A DNA stretch of 64,000 nucleotides from Costus lasius (GCA_027563935.2 CM050454.1:48140596-48204595), one strand, 5' to 3'; shown: positions 43,345-55,806, counted from the first letter of the stretch. Numbers and translations are program-made. Notes: a model not told the origin generated them from the sequence alone.

Positions 43345-46300
43345 CTAATGGTTGAGAAATCTCAAACCCATATTATTACAGTGCTTCTCATGCTTCTACT
43401 ACGCCAGAGGCTTTGTAAGTGGGTCAGCTAGATTGTCATCTGTATGTACCTTGCAGATTTTGATCTCTCCTCGATCTATGATCTCACGAATCAAATGAAA
43501 CCTTCTCTGTATGTGCTTGGACTTCTGGTGTGACCGTGGTTCCTTTGCTTGAGCAATCGCTCCAGTGTTATCGCAGAAGATAACCAATGGGTCTGCACTT
43601 GAAGGAACAACACCAAGTTCTTGAATGAACTTACGAATCCATACTGCCTCCTTTGATGCTTCTGAGGCTGCAACATACTCGGCTTCTGTTGTAGAATCAG
43701 CAACAATTGATTGTTTGAAACTCTTCCACACCATTGCTCCTCCATTCAAGCTAAAAACATAGCCTGATTGCGATCGGAAATCGTCTTGGTCAGATTGGAA
43801 CGAAGCGTCAGTATATCCTTCAATACTGAGTTCTTCCTAACCTCCATAAATCAAGAACATATCTTTGGTTCTCCGAAGATATTTCAAAATATTCTTGACT
43901 GCAATCCAGTGTGCCTTCCCTAGATTACTTTGGAACCGACTGGTCACGCTTAACCCGTAAGCGACGTCTGGGCGAGTACATAACATCGCATACATGATGG
44001 ACCCAATAGCCGAAGCATAAGGCGTATTGTCCATCTCATCTTTCTCAGATTGTGTTTGAGGACACTGGCTCTTTGAAAGATTCAGACCATGTCTGACTGG
44101 AAGATATCCTCTTTTAGAATTTTCTAAATGGAATCTCTCCAGGACCTTATCGATGTAAGTACTCTGGCACAGCCCGAGAAGCCTATTAGATCTATCTCTG
44201 TAGATCTCCACACCTAATACATAGGCTGCTTCTCCCAAATCTTTCATCTGAAAACATTTTCTTAACCATGCCTTGACTGCATGTAGTTCAGGAATATCAT
44301 TTCCAATGATTAAAATATCATCGACGTAGAGGACTAGGAAAGTAATCACGCTCCCACTAAACCTCTTATATACACACGGGTCATCTTCATTTTTGATGAA
44401 ACCAAATTCACAGACTGATTCATCAAAACGAATATTCCAGCTTCTCGATGATTGTTTTAGTCCATAAATGGACTTCTTTAATTTGCATATCTTATGACGT
44501 TCTGATGGATTGATGAAACCTTCAGGCTGTGTCATATACACATCCTCTTCCAGTTTTCCATTAAGGAAAGCGGTCTTCACATCCATTTGCCAGATCTCAT
44601 AATCATAATATGCTGCTATCGCGAGAATAATTTGAATGGACTTGAACATGGCTACAGGAGAGAAAGTTTCATCATAATCTATCCCGTAGATTTGTTTAAA
44701 ACCTTTCGCAACTAGCCTGCCCTTATAGGTAACCACGTTACCATCCATGTCTTTCTTCTTCTTGAAGATCCACTTACAGCCTATAGGGATTATTCCCGGA
44801 GGCGGATCAACCAACTCCCAGACTTGGTTGTCTGACATGGAGTCCATCTCGGCTCGCATAGCTTCAAGCCATCTTGCTGATTCCGGTCCACTGACCGCGT
44901 CCGCATAAGTGAGGGGTTCATCATTAATGATGTAGACTCCGTCATAGCGCTCAGGCTGACGACGGATCCTTCCCGATCTACGCGGTTCCCGTGATATCTG
45001 AGCCTCAGGTTGAACATTAACCTGATCTATTGGCTCAGGCTCATCCAACTGAGCTTGACTACTTTGTCCCTCTTCTGGAATTTCATCCAGCTTTATTTCT
45101 CTCCCACTGGCCTCTTGCAGAAGAAATTCCTTCTCAAGAAAAATAGCCGTTCGAGCAACAAATATTTTGTTCTCTTTGGGATCGTAGAAATAATAACCCT
45201 TAGTTTCTTTAGGGTAACCGACAAAGATACATTTATCTGATCTGCTCTCCAGTTTCCCAGAGACGAGCTTTTTGACATAAGCCTCGCAACCCCAGATTTT
45301 GATAAATGTCAAGCTCGGCTGCTTCCCATACCATAACTCATATGGTGACTTTGAAGCGGCCTTGGATGGCACTCGGTTTAGCACCTTTGCAGCTGTTTCC
45401 AGTGCAAATCCCCAAAAGGAGTAAGGTAGAGTAGCCTGACTCATCATAGAACGAACCATATCCAATAAGGTTCTATTTCTCCTTTCGGACACACCATTCC
45501 ATTGCGGTGTTCCTGGTGGAGTGAGCTGTGAGATGATCCCACACTCCTTCAGATAGTCAGTAAATTCTCGACTCAAGTATTCTCCACCTCGATCTGAACG
45601 AAGTGCCTTGATATTACGGCCTAACTGATTCTGTACTTCATTTTTGAATTCTTTGAACTTGTCAAAAGATTCACTTTTATGTCTCATTAGATAGACATAA
45701 CCATACCTACTGAAAGCATCAGTAAAAGTAATGAAGTATGAATAGCCACCTCTGGCATGTTTACTAAACGGCCCACACACATCACTGTGAATAAGGTCAA
45801 GTTAACATGAAGCCCTTTCACCTTTATTAGTAAAAGGATTCTTCGTCATTTTACCCATTAAACAAGCTTTGCATGTATCAAGCTCCTCATAGGAGAATGA
45901 TCCCAGCAGTCCATGATCATGCAACCGCTTAATGCGCTTCTTGTTAATATGGCCTAAACGACTATGCCATAGCAAGGTGCTGTCATCAGCATACTTGGCC
46001 CTTTTGTTATCAATTTGTTGTACAGAACATTCCATGTCCAACATGTATAACCCATTGTTAATCGATCTAGTTGCATAAACAATATTATCATATGAAATAC
46101 AACATTGTGAAGTTTTGCATTCAAAAGAAAAGCCTTTCCTGACAAGAGCAGGAATAGAGATAATATTCTTAGTTATGCTTGGTACAAAATAACAATTGTC
46201 AAGTTCTAACACAAGTCCAGATGGTAAAGAGATGTTATATTCTCCTACAGCAACAGCAGCAACCCGTGCCCCATTTCCAACTCGTAGGTCCACCTCATGC

Positions 46301-47232
46301 TGTCCCACCTGTCTTCTTCTCTTGAGTTCCTGCACATTTGAACAAATGTGAACTCCACATGCAGTGTCCAACACCCATGATATAGAAGAAGCAACCATGA
46401 CTTCAGTCACGTAAATACCTGAGCCAGAAGTGAAAGGCTTACTTCCCTTCTTCTCTCCTTGGAGCGCTCTACAGTCCTTCTTCCAGTGACCCAGCTGGCC
46501 ACAATGGAAGCATCTGTTGTCCTTTGACCGCTTCACCTTTTGTTTCAAAGCCTTGTTATAGCTCTTGATAGGGGTTTTGCCCTTCTTCCCCTTCTTCTTA
46601 TTCCTTGAAGGAACCATTAAGACAGAGGATGAAGGCTTTCCTTTCTCAAGAGTCTGCTCTGTGGTGCAGAGCATGTTCAGTAACTCTGCCGGAGTACAGT
46701 CGATTTTGTTCATATTAAAATTAATGATGAACGGATCGAAAGAAGCCGGGAGAGACTGCAAAATAATGTCTACAACAAGTTCTTGATTGATGGTATGTCC
46801 CAGTTTCTCTAGAGCCTCCTTGTACCCAATCATCTTGAGTACGTGAGCTCCCACTGGACTCCCATCAGTCAGTTTGCTATGAAAGAAAAGTTTTGTCAAG
46901 TTATAGCGTTCTGTCCTTGCCTGTGCAGCATACAGCATTTTGAGATTTGCTATAATATCAATAGCTGACAAATCCTCATGCTGACGCTGGAGTTCAGGCG
47001 TCATTGACGCAAGCATAAGGCAAGCGACATCAGTACTATCACTGACGTGCTTTTCATAAGCATCTCGAACCGCCCTTGCGGCGTTCGCAGCGGGTTGAGC
47101 CGGTATTGCCGACTCAAGGACATACAGCTTCCTCTCAGCTTTGAGAACAATCTTAAGCTGTCTGTACCAGTCTGAGAAGTTTGGCCCAGCAAACTTCTCT
47201 CTTTCCAATATGGATCGCAAATTGAGCCCTGT
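43345..47232 (-). pseudogene. copia-2 gag-pol polyprotein, lost start and four stops
   Basis: The frame is collinear with copia-1 and copia-3 over about 1295 codons. The codon at the start position (47230-47232) reads aca instead of atg. The frame then runs LEREKFAGPNFSDWY through the Gag zinc knuckle CFHCGQLGHWKKDC, protease WVLDTACG, the integrase zinc arm and a stop taa at 45802-45804. It continues through the integrase core and RT (YVDD, LYVDDILIIG) to tag 43837-43839. RNase H follows to two adjacent stops at 43396-43401, before the natural end at 43345. Catalytic residues are otherwise preserved. Four nonsense codons and the lost start make it inactive. Confidence 0.92.
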
Positions 47233-49103
47233 GGTGTTCGTTGCTACAGGAATCTACAACATAGCCAGAACAACAAGGTCAGTATGCATGTTAGAATCAA
47301 TCCAGGACTTAAGAATGATTCTTTTCTCACTATTTTATCTGACTGAAAAAATCCAATAAAACAGCCCGAAAGAGTGAAACTCTTTTAGTGAGATGGGATA
47401 CAGATTTCATACTTGATCTCCGCGTCCCGCTCAGGCGAGATAAGATACACAGAGAATTCAAGCACTAGTCACTGGTAGGCTATCCATGCCAATCGCCATC
47501 CCGTGCGATTCCCCTTCATCTAGGCAATCCAGAAGACTGTGCAACTGAGTTGGTACAACACGGTCTTTGATTCCTCAGATGGCTGCCTCCATCTAGCTAT
47601 CATATACTCAATATGTAGCCTATATGGTCAAGCTGACTTGACCTACTTCCTGGACCACCACGTGCTATACTGAGCAACGAGAAGCGATAAATCCCTTCTC
47701 TGTAGCATGTAGGTGTAATCACGCACCGTCTGAAGATAGCTAGGCGTGCCCACTGAGTGGGTACAACACGGCCCCAACGATAGTCAGAACAGTGAGGTTT
47801 CGCGTCAGAAGGCAATCGAGCTTGATATTAACATTGGATTATTTTCAGTCTTTTATCTTCTTACTATCATGCAAATTCTATAGTGATAGCAGAAGAATAA
47901 AACATGCTTGTGCTAATATTACTTAAAACAGTAAATGAAAGCACCATTATCTTATGTGGTAAACGCCCATAAATGCCTAAGTAAAACCCTAGTTTCACAA
48001 AAGTCTTCACTTGAGCTCTTTATGGGACTCTTGTACTTCATCTGGCCCAGCCCGGGTACAAATGCCCTCCAGGCAGTATGCGCCTGCTCTAGAGTCGAAC
48101 TCTAGACCTCCCACCTGGTGAAGCCACTGACTGCGCGCCTCTGCCATGTGTGCTCATGTGCTCATGTCTGATCAAATTACATTTTAATCTATCTAGACAT
48201 GGTTTGACACGCAGGTCAATTATACATTTTCATAAATTAAAGTGTGATTCGCAGATCACAGCAAAATTTATATTTAATTCCAGGCACGCAGGCCCCAGCA
48301 CAGCACACAAGATAAGGGCAGCCCACATAAGATTAAATAAACACCCATTCAACATGTTAAACATGCATACATGTGATCCAAATAGAAATAAAAATTTTTG
48401 AAAAAACCCATGGCATCAATTTTATTTCCTTATGTGCCCTACTACCTTACAACGGTCCATTAACAGGTATCCACTCATTAGACCAAGTCAGACCTACTGC
48501 CCTTGCATGCACCCAGTCGTAACTGACTTGCGTCGACCACATGGTCAACTATGCATGCCTTAAGGGCTGAACGTCCCACATGATTTCTGGCAAGTGGGTT
48601 GGACCCCGTGCCTTAATCATGATCGTTCACTAGGCGCCTCAATCAGACATCGCTACACGCCCTTCTGCAGTCGGCCTATAGCCACCTGTATTGCTTGCGC
48701 ACAGGTGCTAACCGGCCGACCCATCTAGGCTGTCAGATGGTCTGATTAGGCTATTGGGTCCAGATTTGACTGATGACTTCAACATTGTTAACCCGTCTAA
48801 GTATTTGAAGTAGGCTTTTAGATAGATCTATGTGAGGGTCGCGCATGATGATAAATTTTGATTGAAAACTTCTATGACAAGCACAAACAAACATCACATG
48901 CGCAAGCTTAAATGAAAAATTCATGTAGATCTAACATGTGGTATGAACACATGGCATGTATTTTCGCATGATAACAAAAGCATGCGCATCTAGTAGATCT
49001 ATCCAAAGCATAAAATCAAACATGGAACACAAGATGGCAATCATATATATCAAACATGGAACACATGATAACAAAAGCATGCGCATCTAGTAGATCTATC
49101 CAC
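47233..49103 (-). other. copia-2 leader, no canonical PBS
   Basis: It is homologous to the copia-1 leader (for example ctcactgttctgactatcgt at 47774-47793). It contains the tRNA-like segment at about 48081-48146. A direct duplication of ataacaaaagcatgcgcatc with following tagtagatctatcca lies at 48969-49003 and 49069-49103. The minus strand beside the LTR reads GTGGATAGATCTACTAG rather than TGGTATCAGAGC. Confidence 0.7.
48081..48146 (-). other. tRNA-like (SINE-like) segment in copia-2 leader
   Basis: The minus strand contains a T-arm CTAGA-GTTCGAC-TCTAG (48105-48089) with a perfect 5-bp stem and the canonical GTTCGA loop. It is preceded by GGGAGGT and a D-arm-like TGGCTTCACC. The spacing between arms is too short for a full tRNA. 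It resembles the promoter end of tRNA-derived SINEs. The homologous segment in copia-3 has compensatory stem changes. Confidence 0.55.
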
Positions 49104-50786
49104 TGAAAGGAAACCTAGGTAACATGCATTTCAAAAATTTTGCATAGGCGGAAAAACTAGGTTTCATGGATCGCTTGACTTGAAATATAATCAACCATGA
49201 AAGGATAAGTTGAAGCATTACCATAGCCATAGTTTGTGTGGCGGCTTGGAAGAAGAAAGGGAAAGGCTCCTCTTCTCCAAAGGAATCACACACAAGATGT
49301 TGATGGCTTCTTCCTTGTGCTCTTTGTGCTAGCAAGGCACTAAGGAGTCCTTGATCGAAACTTGGAGAGGAGATGTCCTTTTTTTTTTTTTTTTTTTTTT
49401 TGTTGGCCGAACTCCTTTCCTTTTGTTGTTCTTGAAGATGATCAAGCAACCACACAAAAGAGGAGGCGAGAGAGCAAGCTTCGAAAACGTGAGAGACCAA
49501 GATGGAAAGATTCGGTTACCACTTATGGTAATAACCAAAAATGTAACTCCCTCTCTTAACTCCCATGCGTTCACCCTAAGTGAACCAACCGAAACTTCCC
49601 TCTTTAATTGAACCATGCGCTCACACTAAGTGAACCGGTTCAATTTTATTTGGTTCAAGGACCAAATCAAACCAACCCTAGTTTTGATCTTATTGAACCA
49701 AGTGGCTCAAGATCCAACCACACATCTCTTGACGCTCTTGATCTCTTCGATCAAGCATCAATTCTCCCGATCGAAGCTTACCGATCATATGTCCTAATCA
49801 ATCAAACATGATCAGACCAGATCTCACTTCCAATCAGAGTTTAAATTGCTTTAAACTGAACTAGAATAATTCCAGTCCACACGATCTGACATAAGTAAGC
49901 CATATCATTAAATTGTGCGACCCTGAGGGTTTCCTTCAATGTCGGTAATGATAACTTACGTTATCACGATCAGAGAGGGGTATCTAGCAACACATCACTG
50001 TCTCCCGATATGAAGGAAAGAGTCTTCCAAGACCACTCCCAAACGACAGCACAAGTGTGAATCCAATTCACTCAGTATACATGTTCCCTTTGCCACTGGA
50101 TGTTCTCGTTGGACAAGCGTGTCAAGCCTGTAATTTCAACACGATGAGAATGGTTAGATCAGATGAACATAGTCATCTGGGTATGGCCATACACTTTCTC
50201 AACCATCTCATCCAGGGGGCCCCTTTAGAACATCACACTCCAACTAGGAGAGGCAATCCTATATCTATCACTAGTGTCCTAACATGACTCATGCCCACTA
50301 TCCAAGATAATCCTTAACCATTATCTTTCAAATGATATTGAAGTACCTCAAGACAATGCCAATCATCACTTAGTAACACAAGTGATCTCAAGTCAGAGGG
50401 AATATACCACTTGCTTGCTTATAAGGATTTATTCACATTGTAACAAACAATTGAATATCCTAAGTAGGGTCAATCCAGTACATCCAATGCACCTATGTGT
50501 CTAAATCTTATTCCATGCTCGTAGCATCCTATAAGACCAGAACACATATTAGTCTCAATCATATCAAGGCTGTCTCATGTTCACCAAGATATCTCGACTA
50601 AGGACAACTCTGAATGTCAGCAAAGCTGAACATCATTGAGACATTACTCAGAGGTATACATATAGCAGCAGACAATGCAACAATCTGAATAACAACAATT
50701 GCCTTTATAAACATATACTCAGTTTATACATGATACTGATAATAACCCAAGGCCTCAAACATTAGCCTTAAGGGCATACCCCAACA
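49104..50786 (-). repeat. copia-2 5' LTR
   Basis: This is the right LTR, 1683 bp, with a T23 run at 49379-49401, GTATGGCCATAC at 50181-50192 and the gataacttacgttatc hairpin (about 49949). It starts tgaaagg at exactly the same base as the left LTR. Confidence 0.9.
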
Positions 50787-51171
50787 GTTTCATAGTCATG
50801 ACTAAATCAGGCTTTCACCTGGGTATGGCCATACGCTTTCAGTCATAGAACCATTGGGGGGCCCCATGGATATCAAGCTTCCCATAGGAAGGGGCAAATC
50901 CTCTGTCTGTCCATTGATCTTCTCATATGGTTTGTGACATACTCAATGACAAATGTTATAATCTCCCAACTGCGGCAAGGTGTTAGGTTGTATCAAAGCA
51001 TATCCCTAGCCATATAGAAGTCAATGACCTCAAGTCAAAGGATCAATGCATCTCCTATCACTTGTGAGGATAACTCATGACACCAAGTCATAGCCTCACA
51101 ATGGGTTGGTCCAGTATATCAACCACTGATATACCCATATGTTTGTGTTAGCACCTCGTGCCTAATTGATA
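50787..51171 (-). mobile_element. S2 LTR fragment, part 3
   Basis: It begins with the right duplication gtttc of copia-2. It matches the reverse complement of S1 from about 20228 back to 19850: ggtatggccatac, ggggccccatggatatcaag, ggtgttaggttgtatcaaag, tatgacttggtg-like, and gttagcacctcgtgcctaa. It is cut at 51171 by element C, and the remaining ~240 bp of the LTR start are not found in the window. Confidence 0.85.
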
Positions 51172-52596
51172 TGTTCCGGAAGTGTACGGACAAATCGAAG
51201 TAATAAAAATATAAATCCTACAGAGAACAATGGCTAAGTACAAACTCTACCTAGAATTGTTAGGTAGAATAATCTAAAAGAGAATGATTCTTATCTCTAC
51301 TAAAATAGAAAAAAAATAGTAAACAAACTTTGCATGTAATCGATTTTTGAAAATTTTAGGATTTAGGGTTCACCACTCCAAATTTCATGACTTATTAAAA
51401 TTAAAGAAATCTTAGGAAGGATTTACTGTGTTGAAGGGGATCTATCCGTATGTACAGATTGCCCCCCTCTCAGTAGTACAATAAAGTATCTATCCGAATT
51501 AATCCCTTACTCTCGTGGTTATTAAATCGAGATAAACCCAATGAGTTCTTGATAAATCAATAAAGTCCCTTAAGCTGATTTGAACTACTCTCGTGTTCAA
51601 ATCAACTTGTCCAAATATTGTAGATCTGATGTCACAATTCACCTCTTAGTACTTGTTGTGACGTTTAAGACATGCAAATCATGGCCAGTAATTAACATGT
51701 AATTAACACAATAATAGTTGGATGTAACACAAGCAAATTACTTCATAAGAGGATATTAAACAATCAAGTAATGAAAACAAAGAGGGCTACGCCCTTAATC
51801 CTGAATAAAGGTGTATGCTGACATGTTGTACATGTTCACGGTGTAAAATTCCATGTTTTGATTACAAATTGGCAAATAAATATAAAATTGACAAAGGAAG
51901 ACAAAAAAACAAGGCTCCCTGATGAACATCGACGTCAGTCGGCTGTAAAATCCAAAATTTTTCGGTTGAAATTTGAAGATCGCCGTCGTCTTCCCCTAAT
52001 TTCCACCCCTTAGCCAAATTCCCCTCGAACATTAGCCAAAAAGTCCTAATAATCGCTCCAAAGCTCCCTTATATAGTTCTCCACCCTCATATTAGGTGTC
52101 CCCAAAATTCATCGTAAAAAAAAAATCAAATCGAGTGAGAAACCGAGTCAAACTCGTAATTGGCGGATGAAATTACGGCCGTAAAATAAATTACGGCCAC
52201 ACCCGTAATTTGATCTGCGTACAATTTCCAATAAATTACGGCCGTGAAAATATTTACAGTCAGATCTACTCAGCCGTAATTTTCTCTGTAGAAAATCTTC
52301 AATGAATTACGGCTGTAATATATTTTACAGGTGGGCCATAATTTCCAAATGAGCTCTGTTCTACTTGAAAATTGATGGGCAACTTCGTTTCTATGTCTGG
52401 AATCCATCTGTGTGCTCAAATCCTTCAAAATTAACCAAAATTTGATGGTTTTCTCCTGAAATTTGATAAAATCAAAGAAAAATAAAGATTCCGAACAAAC
52501 AAAAGGATTTAAGTCAAATTATGTGAAAATATGATAAAATAGGAGAAATTATGTATAAAAATTATAGCTAAAATACTATATGAATACGATACATCA
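51172..52596 (-). repeat. 3' LTR of element C
   Basis: The plus strand starts tgttccggaagtgtacgg, matching the tgttgtgtccgcaagtgcac start of D and the (tgtt)tccacaagtgcac end of A. It ends tacgatacatca, whose reverse TGATGTATCG parallels TGATGACACC. It contains tacggccgtaa palindromes at 52170-52335 and ctctcgtg motifs near 51515 and 51590. The sequence is diverged from A and D, so it is a sister subfamily. Confidence 0.75.
52160..52340 (-). repeat. Palindromic TTACGGCCGTAA arms in LTR C
   Basis: gaaattacggccgtaaaat (about 52170), aattacggccacacccgtaa, aaattacggccgtgaaaat (about 52233) and gaattacggctgtaatat (about 52302) recur about 65 bp apart. They are nearly perfect inverted repeats. Confidence 0.7.
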
Positions 52597-54129
52597 AATA
52601 TTCCTAGACTTAAATTTTTTGCTTGTCCTCAATCAAATAAATAGAATAAAAAACAATGCTGAGTATAGAAAATATAACTTACTTCATGAAAAATAAATTT
52701 CTAGAATATAATCAGTCATAAAAAAAATTTTCCAACTCATACTACATGAAATCCAGATAAATACACTATTCTTAGAACTTAATCCTTAAGATCCACAGTC
52801 TTAATCAAATAAAACTTCGCAACCTGTATAATAATTAGAATCTCAATTTTATGAATTCACCCTTGTCTCAATTCAAATCTAAAATACTTTTGTTTACAGG
52901 AGTAGGAAATCCAAAATGTTTTTCCCAATTTTTTTTATTTTATACATATGCATTTGACATTCTCTAAATCGAATACCACCTGTTTTTCTTGTGACGAGTT
53001 TAGAGTACATTAACTACTTAGCCAATGTATTAGAACTCATATCTTATTGGCTAGCAAAATTTAAGATTCATGGCCTAAGATAGAGGAGTCAATGTCAAAT
53101 AACTTTTTCTTTGCCATGTATCCACATAGATACATATTTTTATTTGGACTTCAACTCTTGTCTTCGGTACCACTACCAATTTTTTGCTATGCCAACTAGA
53201 GGAGTCATTTTCTCATTTTTTTTATTTATTTCTGGGTTTTGAATTCTTTCTTCCCAATAAATAGCATAATAGGTTATACATCAATTCAGGCTAATCAATC
53301 AATGTCAATTCAAAAAATCATACTCATATACTCGTTTATTTGAAATAAAATTGCTTCCCTCTCAAATTGCATTCATCAAACAATATACCTACCAGAATCT
53401 CATGCATCAATTGTCGAAACATTAAAATGAGACGATACACATTGAAGAAATAAATTCAACACAAGAAGCATATTTAACCAAACTCATCATTCATTGGGGA
53501 AACAAGATGCACATCACTCATCATTAAAGAGAAAAACTTAATATTCATCAGTACCAGACAAAACATTCATCATAAACTATAGAGATCCATATAATAACTA
53601 AACTTAACATCCACATTCACATGATAGCCAAATCACAAAAGTTATCCTAATTTCACAAATAGATAATGCATTCTAAATATCATTCTATCTAGAAACAACC
53701 ATATCGAATAAAATGATCTAGATGCGCCTACACATGGCGCCAAATAGTATCACAAAGTTATCTAAGCAGTTATCCAAATATCATCGTATCCAAATACAAC
53801 CAAATCAAATAAAATCCAAAACACAAAATTTTAAGTTGAGGAGCACCAGACGCAAAAGGCATGACTGCGTCACCCTTTCCTACAAATAGAAACGCATCAT
53901 CTATAATGCATAAGAATGAACAAAATGTGAATAGGAAAAAGGGATACTCACAAAACACTAATCCTGGGCATCGGTATCTGTCTCCTCGTCATCCTCCTCC
54001 TCTAGAGTAGCTTCTCCCATAGGTTGATCTTGATTTCCTTCTTCATCATTGCTAGCAAATTGTTGGTAAAAAAATTCCTTTATATCCACAACGTCGAGAT
54101 GAACAACCTGGAGGGCATCTATCACTTTT
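52597..54129 (-). other. 3' internal non-coding region of element C
   Basis: This is AT-rich and contains no domain. The polypurine/tail region (52597-52640) is followed by long AT stretches. A segment around 53235-53470 is alignable with element A 6935-7170. The open frame at 53770-53958 is short and unsupported. Confidence 0.55.
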
Positions 54130-55318
54130 TCCACAAGGCGTCTCTAGTGGAAAACCTCTACTGAAAGTGCCTAAAAACCTGCATCTTGTGCACTTGACCA
54201 TCCTCTCTAATTTGGGGCAGCACTAAGTGATGAAGATCCAGTGGCTCTATGTGGTGGGGAGTCCATGCTCATACCAAAGGGATCATCATTATCACCCCAG
54301 GTGGGCGGCAGTGGGCTGAGTCTAGTGGATCTAGGGTATCATCAATAGGTGCATCTGGGACAATCTTCCAATTTGCTTGATTTTTCACTGTAGTCATTTC
54401 TTTGTTCGGTAGAGGCAAAGCTGAAAAATTTTGTCCAAGGATAAGGGAATAGATATCACCCTCTCAGATGATCATCCTCATTGCAATACAAGATTCTAGA
54501 TCAATCCTTGGGTTTCCTTTTATAGTCTCTATTCCCAAGGGATCCACATTTAAAGAAATAGCAATAGTAGTAACATACCCTCCCAACACAATAGCACCCT
54601 TCTTGGCACGTGCTACCTTGTTGAACAATTTGACTAAGAAGTAGGCCAAATCTACATGATAACCATGAAGCATACACCACAGAAAGTAAAGTTCAGAATG
54701 TCGAAACATATCATCACTTTCTCCTCGTCCGAAGATGGTATGTGCCAAAACTCTGCGAACATATCTGAGGCAAGGATTAGAAATACTCATTACTCTTGTA
54801 GTTTGTGGTATGAAATTTGAACTTGAAGTAATTTGATACCAAAAGGCGTCTTCAATAAAACGGGGTGGTGTATATGTGTATCCTCCTAATAGATGGAAGA
54901 TAGATCTAATATCATGGAGCATGAGGCTCCTCTCAGTGTTTGCAAGACCAAAGGTAAGAGTACCCTTCGCATCCCGATCAGAATACTCATGAAGTTTCAC
55001 TTTCAAGCTACTGAAGAACTCTAAAACTAAAGGGAGGAAAGTTTGTAGTTGGTTCTAAAAAACTCTAAGTGCTAATATTTTCTCATACATCCAATGCACA
55101 TCCTCATCAAGCCCTAAAACCTATAATGTCCTCTTATCAGAGTACCTCGTGCTACTTATCTGTCTTGTAAGCAAGTGGTTATATCTAGCTTCTTGTTCAT
55201 TGTCTCTAAAGACAATACCATAAGGAATATTGGAAGGGGGTGGTGCTGATGAAGTAGACGAAGCCTTCCCCTTCCCTTTTGATACCACTTGTTTTTGTTT
55301 TGGTGCCATTCTAATCAA
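54130..55318 (-). pseudogene. Athila/Tat-type ORF1-like protein relic of element C
   Basis: One minus frame begins near MAPKQKQVVSKGKGKASS (basic, Ser/Gly/Lys-rich). It continues through stops at 55121-55123 and 55055-55057 into SLKVKLHEYSDRDAKGTLTF. A well-kept core follows (NPCLRYVRRVLAHTIFGRG, SELYFLWCMLHGYHVDLAYF, GAIVLGGYVTTIA, IDLESCIAMRM). It then passes a tga at about 54464 with further stops to about 54130. The core resembles the plant retrotransposon ORF-1 / putative plant transposon protein families found in Athila-like elements; its biochemical role is not established. Family match is from memory of the motif pattern. The copy is inactive. Confidence 0.65.
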
Positions 55319-55806
55319 AGCAATATATATTGGAATGAAGAAATGGGTACTGAAATAGAGATTGTTACCAAAATATAAGCAGGGCTAAAAATTAGGTGAA
55401 AACAGGATGTGTGCAGCTCGTAGATTTGATGAAATCCACTACAATCGGTCTTCAAACCTTCAAAGGAATGATCCCCTTGTCGAATCGAAGCTCAAGAATT
55501 ATTCGGCCAGCTCCAGTGAAGCTCAGATGAAGTAAAACCCCCACAGGAGAAATAGCGGCAGAAATCAGCGAAAATCAACAAAAATCAAATTTTAAGGTGA
55601 AATTGATGCTTCGAATTGCCGAAATCTCACTCGAAAATGATTGGAAATAGCTTGGAGAAGGTTTCCTAACAATTTGGAAGGTTGAAGAGGCTTGATTCGA
55701 AGAAGCGATGCGAATGGGGTTAAATCACGGGTTAAAACCGTAAAAAATATGGCTAGGGTTTATATAGTCGACAGAAAAAATACGGCCGTAATATAAATTA
55801 CAGTCG
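55319..55806 (-). other. Element C leader region, no gene
   Basis: AT-rich sequence lies upstream of the ORF1 relic on the minus strand. It ends in tacggccgtaa and aaattacagtcg (55782-55806), immediately at the insertion point of element D. No promoter can be assigned. Confidence 0.5.

Larger units (their letters stand above)
41645..50786 (-). mobile_element. copia-2: full-length Ty1/copia element with target duplication
   Basis: Perfect duplications gtttc (41640-41644, 50787-50791) bound two LTRs of about 1680 bp (41645-43324 and 49104-50786). On the minus strand these begin TGTTGGGGTATGCCC and end CCTTTCA. About 17 substitutions plus a poly-T length change separate the LTRs, so it is older than copia-1. 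The coding region (43345-47232) is collinear but has a lost start and several stops. The U5 end differs from copia-1 and copia-3, and no initiator-Met PBS is next to the 5' LTR. Confidence 0.93.
51172..55806 (-). mobile_element. Athila/Tat-like element C (3' LTR and internal part)
   Basis: The minus-strand element consists of 3' LTR 51172-52596, then an internal region that includes the typical tail gaggacaagcaaaaaattta just before the LTR start TGATG. A 3' internal stretch shared with element A (53235-53470) and a decayed ORF1 (54130-55318) follow. The 5' end is interrupted by element D at 55807 and continues outside the window or is lost. The left flank tgata (51167-51171) would be its duplication. 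No RT or integrase is seen in this part. Confidence 0.7.

Noticed and set aside
48081..48146. A genuine tRNA gene in the copia-2 leader
   Set aside because: The T-arm is good, but the distance to the D-like arm leaves no room for an anticodon arm and no acceptor stem is visible; kept only as tRNA-like.
41645..50786. Interpreting copia-2 and copia-1 as the two halves of one inverted duplication
   Set aside because: Each has its own pair of LTRs, different LTR ends and different decay, and copia-2 has its own target duplication; they are independent insertions.
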